NCBI GenBank assembly: GCA_027575765.1
Contig: JANBPT010000437.1
Coordinates: 1-35,844, forward strand
DNA: 35,844 nucleotides
From: Tieghemiomyces parasiticus
Lineage: Eukaryota; Kickxellomycota; Dimargaritomycetes; Dimargaritales; Dimargaritaceae
Direction: 5' to 3'
Shown: piece after piece, positions 33,423 to 35,844 of the stretch
Position numbering within the stretch: position 1 is the stretch's first letter
Layout: each line of letters starts with the position of its first letter
Program-made: the position numbers and the translations under genes
The notes under the pieces: model-generated
What the model saw: only the letters and a program-made list of their open reading frames with translations
What the model was told of the DNA's origin: nothing
Databases searched by the model: none

Positions 33423-33885
33423 GCTTCGGTTACTCGTAACGTAAAGGACGCCGTGGTCCCATTATTAAAGTTCAATCTAGATTCCCAATTTTAATTACAT
33501 GGTAATGCGGTACCTAATCAATTCCCCTAGTCCAGCCGATGCGGTGGTTATGGTCGTTGGAAAATAAGGCGAGAGGCACTAGCCCGCCACCACGCTCTTT
33601 CAACCCTTGACAAACTCGATCCGCAGCACCCTATCATTAGGATTCCTCACTTCCTGCGAGCTGTTGACTGTCGACTGCGGACGCTGGTTACTGGGACCTC
33701 AGACCTAATGAGTTGCCTACTTCCTGAACTGCGACCAGTTTCGTCCATGAGCCGTCAACTGCGCTGGCGTGATTCCGCTTCAGCTCCTCTCACATCTTAC
33801 ACGTAGCCTGTTGCAATCCTCCACTGTTCTCTACCATTCTCTTTACTTGTTGGTTCCGAAGCCCCCGATTTGTATAGTTTCCACC
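33423..33885. other. intergenic region, helicase terminator and XPF promoter
   Basis: These 463 bases separate two plus-strand genes. No exon is seen. AT-rich sequence just after the helicase stop (about 33458-33510, ATTATTAAAG and TTTTAATTACATGG) suits 3'-end formation. The stretch at 33780-33880 is pyrimidine-rich, as expected for the leader of the next gene. Confidence 0.5.
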
Positions 33886-35844
33886 ATGCTCGAGTTCCAG
33901 CGGCAAATTCTCAAGGAGCTCAAGGAGGAAGACGGGCTACTCATTCTCGCCAAAGGGCTGGGAATCCGCACGATAGTAGCCACGTTTCTGCTGGCACATG
34001 CAGACCCACGCAACCTCGTCCTGCTCCTCAACACGCCCGCCGAGGAGGAAGTGTATATCCAGGACGCGCTAGCCAAGCGGGGGGCCACTCGGGACCAGTT
34101 TCGGACGCTCAAGGCCGAGACAACGTCCACGGAACGCGTACGGCTGTACCGGCAGGGCGGGGTGCTCTCCGTGACGTCACGGATCCTGGTGGTCGACCTA
34201 TTGAACGACCGCCTACCGGTGGACCGAGTGACCGGGGTTGTGGTCAACCACGCCCACCAAGTGTCGGCAACGTCCATGCCGGCTTTCATCCTTCGCCTGC
34301 TACGCGAACAGAACCGCCACGCGTTTGTTAAGGCCTTCTCGGACTATCCCGAGGCTTTCGCTCACGGGTTTGCACCCCTGGAGAAGTCCCTCAAGGCCCT
34401 CAAACTTCGGCGGGCCTTTTTATGGCCCCGGTTTCACGTGGCTGTCACGGCTGACCTGGACCGTGCTAAAGCCGACGTGGTGGAACTGCGTCAGCCGCTA
34501 TCCGAATCAATGCGCGAGATTCAGTTGGCCACCATGGACTGCCTACAGGGCTGCATCGCTGAACTCCGGCGGTTCCACCGGCTGGTGGACTTGGATGAAG
34601 TTAACGTGGAGAACGCACTGGCGCGTTCGTTCGACGCCGTACTCAAACAACAACTCGACCCGGTTTGGCACCGTATCAGTGCCCGAACTAAACAGCTCAC
34701 CAACGACGTGACCACCCTACGTCGCCTCATCACGTACTTGGTCAACTACGACTGCGTCACCTTTTACGAGTACCTTGAGAACTTACTAACCGCCCCAGCG
34801 GCAGTAGCCACTCCGGGGTTTGGCGTGGGCACCAGTGGAGCCCGCGGCCGTGATAATCAGTCGCCCTGGATGGTCACAGACGCCGCCGACCTCCTGTTTC
34901 GGTTCGCCCGCGACCGTGTCTACCAACGCACCGACCGGATTCCAGATCACTATGCTGACCAACTGCGCGACCTGGGACTGCCGCCGCGCGTATTGCCCAT
35001 CCTGGAGGAGCAGCCCAAATGGCGGCTGCTGCGTGAAACCCTTGACGAAATTTACGCCGACCGAGTGGACCACCAAAACTCAGCCGATCCAGACACGGGC
35101 TCCGATGCCCAGCCAGGCCCCATCCTCGTCATGACCAGCTCACCCCACAGCGGTGTCCAGCTTCGAAGCTACCTCGATGATTTACACACTCGGGTCCTAC
35201 CAGGGCTTTTGAGCACCATGCGGTCCGTCAGGAGCGATCAAAGCGACGACATTGCTGAAGCTGACGAAGGCTTCCCTAGCTTTCACTTCAAGCTACTCAC
35301 CGGCTACTTTAAGCGCAAGTACCGCATGAATAACTTCTCGGTATCTCTCAACAACCCGGGCCCACCCGGGGCAACGTCTGTACCTTCCTCTTTGTCCGCG
35401 CGACCCACGTCGCTGTCCGCCAAATCAACCACCGCAACGACTACCAATGCCCCGCCAACCTATAAGCGCCGCCGCGTCCGGGGCGGGGGTAATCAGTCCA
35501 CCGGGGGCCGCCCCGCTTCCAATCCCGCTGCGAGTCCCAACAGTAGCACCGTGCCCCTGGGGGAGGCCGATGGCCCGCAGTCCCTTGCCGAATTCTATCA
35601 AAGCAGCGATCGTGAAGATGCTGAGAGCGGAATCGCGGCACCATCCTCCGCTTTCGCCCCAAAACCGAGCTCGGAACTGGATGAATCCAATTTTCTGGAC
35701 CACTTTGGTCTATTGGATTTCCGGGAGACGGTCATGGTCCAGGCGTACCAGGGGGAGAACGACGGGACCATGCTGCGGGAACTCATGCCCAATTTTGTTG
35801 TCATGTACGAGCCCAGCCTGTTATTTATCCGGCAGGTCGAGGTA
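33886..35844 (+). CDS. RAD1: XPF/Rad1 DNA repair endonuclease, 3'-truncated by the window
   Basis: A single open frame runs 653 codons from ATG 33886 (CCACCATG context) to the last base. XPF/Rad1 pairs with ERCC1/Rad10 as the structure-specific nuclease that cuts 5' of lesions in nucleotide excision repair and acts in recombination and crosslink repair. The visible part is the degenerate helicase-like N-terminal half: LEFQRQILKELKEEDGLLIL, LVLLLNTPAEEE, QGGVLSVTSRILVVDLLNDR, GVVVNHAH, AFILRLLREQNRHAFVKAFS, LWPRFHVAVTADLD, QLDPVWHRISARTKQL, LRRLITYLVNYDCVTFYEYL and PKWRLLRETLDEIY. All match the family order. A low-complexity basic linker (about 490-560, YKRRRVRGGGN) follows, then LRELMPNFVVMYEPSLLFIRQVEV, just before the ERCC4 nuclease domain. 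The catalytic nuclease motif and the tandem HhH domain lie beyond the window edge. No intron occurs in the visible part. Confidence 0.96.
   Translation, partial: MLEFQRQILKELKEEDGLLILAKGLGIRTIVATFLLAHADPRNLVLLLNTPAEEEVYIQDALAKRGATRDQFRTLKAETTSTERVRLYRQGGVLSVTSRILVVDLLNDRLPVDRVTGVVVNHAHQVSATSMPAFILRLLREQNRHAFVKAFSDYPEAFAHGFAPLEKSLKALKLRRAFLWPRFHVAVTADLDRAKADVVELRQPLSESMREIQLATMDCLQGCIAELRRFHRLVDLDEVNVENALARSFDAVLKQQLDPVWHRISARTKQLTNDVTTLRRLITYLVNYDCVTFYEYLENLLTAPAAVATPGFGVGTSGARGRDNQSPWMVTDAADLLFRFARDRVYQRTDRIPDHYADQLRDLGLPPRVLPILEEQPKWRLLRETLDEIYADRVDHQNSADPDTGSDAQPGPILVMTSSPHSGVQLRSYLDDLHTRVLPGLLSTMRSVRSDQSDDIAEADEGFPSFHFKLLTGYFKRKYRMNNFSVSLNNPGPPGATSVPSSLSARPTSLSAKSTTATTTNAPPTYKRRRVRGGGNQSTGGRPASNPAASPNSSTVPLGEADGPQSLAEFYQSSDREDAESGIAAPSSAFAPKPSSELDESNFLDHFGLLDFRETVMVQAYQGENDGTMLRELMPNFVVMYEPSLLFIRQVEV

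Noticed and set aside
1..35844. tRNA, rRNA, CRISPR arrays, bacterial operons or a biosynthetic cluster
   Set aside because: No tRNA B-box-like or rRNA-like sequence or spaced direct repeats were noticed, and the genes are intron-bearing fungal housekeeping genes with unrelated roles.

Overview
This window is eukaryotic and almost certainly fungal. Genes are split by short GT-AG introns (about 40-265 bases, mostly GTAAGT-type donors). The protein set includes a histone acetyltransferase HAT1, a dynactin p27 subunit (DCTN6), a Slh1/ASCC3 helicase, XPF/Rad1, an FHA splicing factor (Pml1/SNIP1) and an Hmt1-like ABC half-transporter with an extra N-terminal membrane domain. GC-rich exons, less GC-rich intergenic DNA, many introns and retained dynactin p27 would suit an early-diverging filamentous fungus better than a budding yeast. 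That placement is inference; no rRNA or marker gene is present to settle it.

Layout, left to right. Positions 1-956 (+) hold the 3' end of a gene with an EEIG1/EHBP1-type N-terminal C2 domain. From 957 to 4045 lies a transposon graveyard, with a recognisable mariner transposase relic on the minus strand at about 2048-2884 and a probable Ty1/copia protease relic at about 3500-3700. The Pml1/SNIP1 FHA protein is at 4046-4852 (+). An F-box/LRR protein is at 6537-8066 (-). A 4.9 kb stretch without a recognisable gene follows. The ABC half-transporter (12965-15762, +) converges on HAT1 (15919-17727, -). A serine/alanine-rich protein with three NNPF motifs is at 18674-20014 (-). DCTN6 is at 21843-23390 (-) in eight exons, one of them only 6 bases long. 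An unrecognised 299-residue protein with a coiled-coil-like C-terminus is at 25625-26670 (+). The Slh1/ASCC3 helicase is at 27393-33422 (+), and the first 653 codons of XPF/Rad1 run off the right edge (33886-35844, +).

The genes do not form a pathway cluster. They are mostly housekeeping genes for chromatin, splicing, translation quality control, DNA repair, cytoskeletal transport, ubiquitin ligation and membrane transport, as expected of ordinary fungal chromosomal DNA. I see no biosynthetic, defence or otherwise new multi-gene system. The most unusual points are the Slh1/ASCC3 protein, whose second helicase cassette keeps its fold-defining sequence but has lost nearly every catalytic motif, and the 6-base micro-exon of DCTN6. 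I reconstructed exon boundaries by hand from splice signals, reading phase and family alignment recalled from general knowledge; no search was run.
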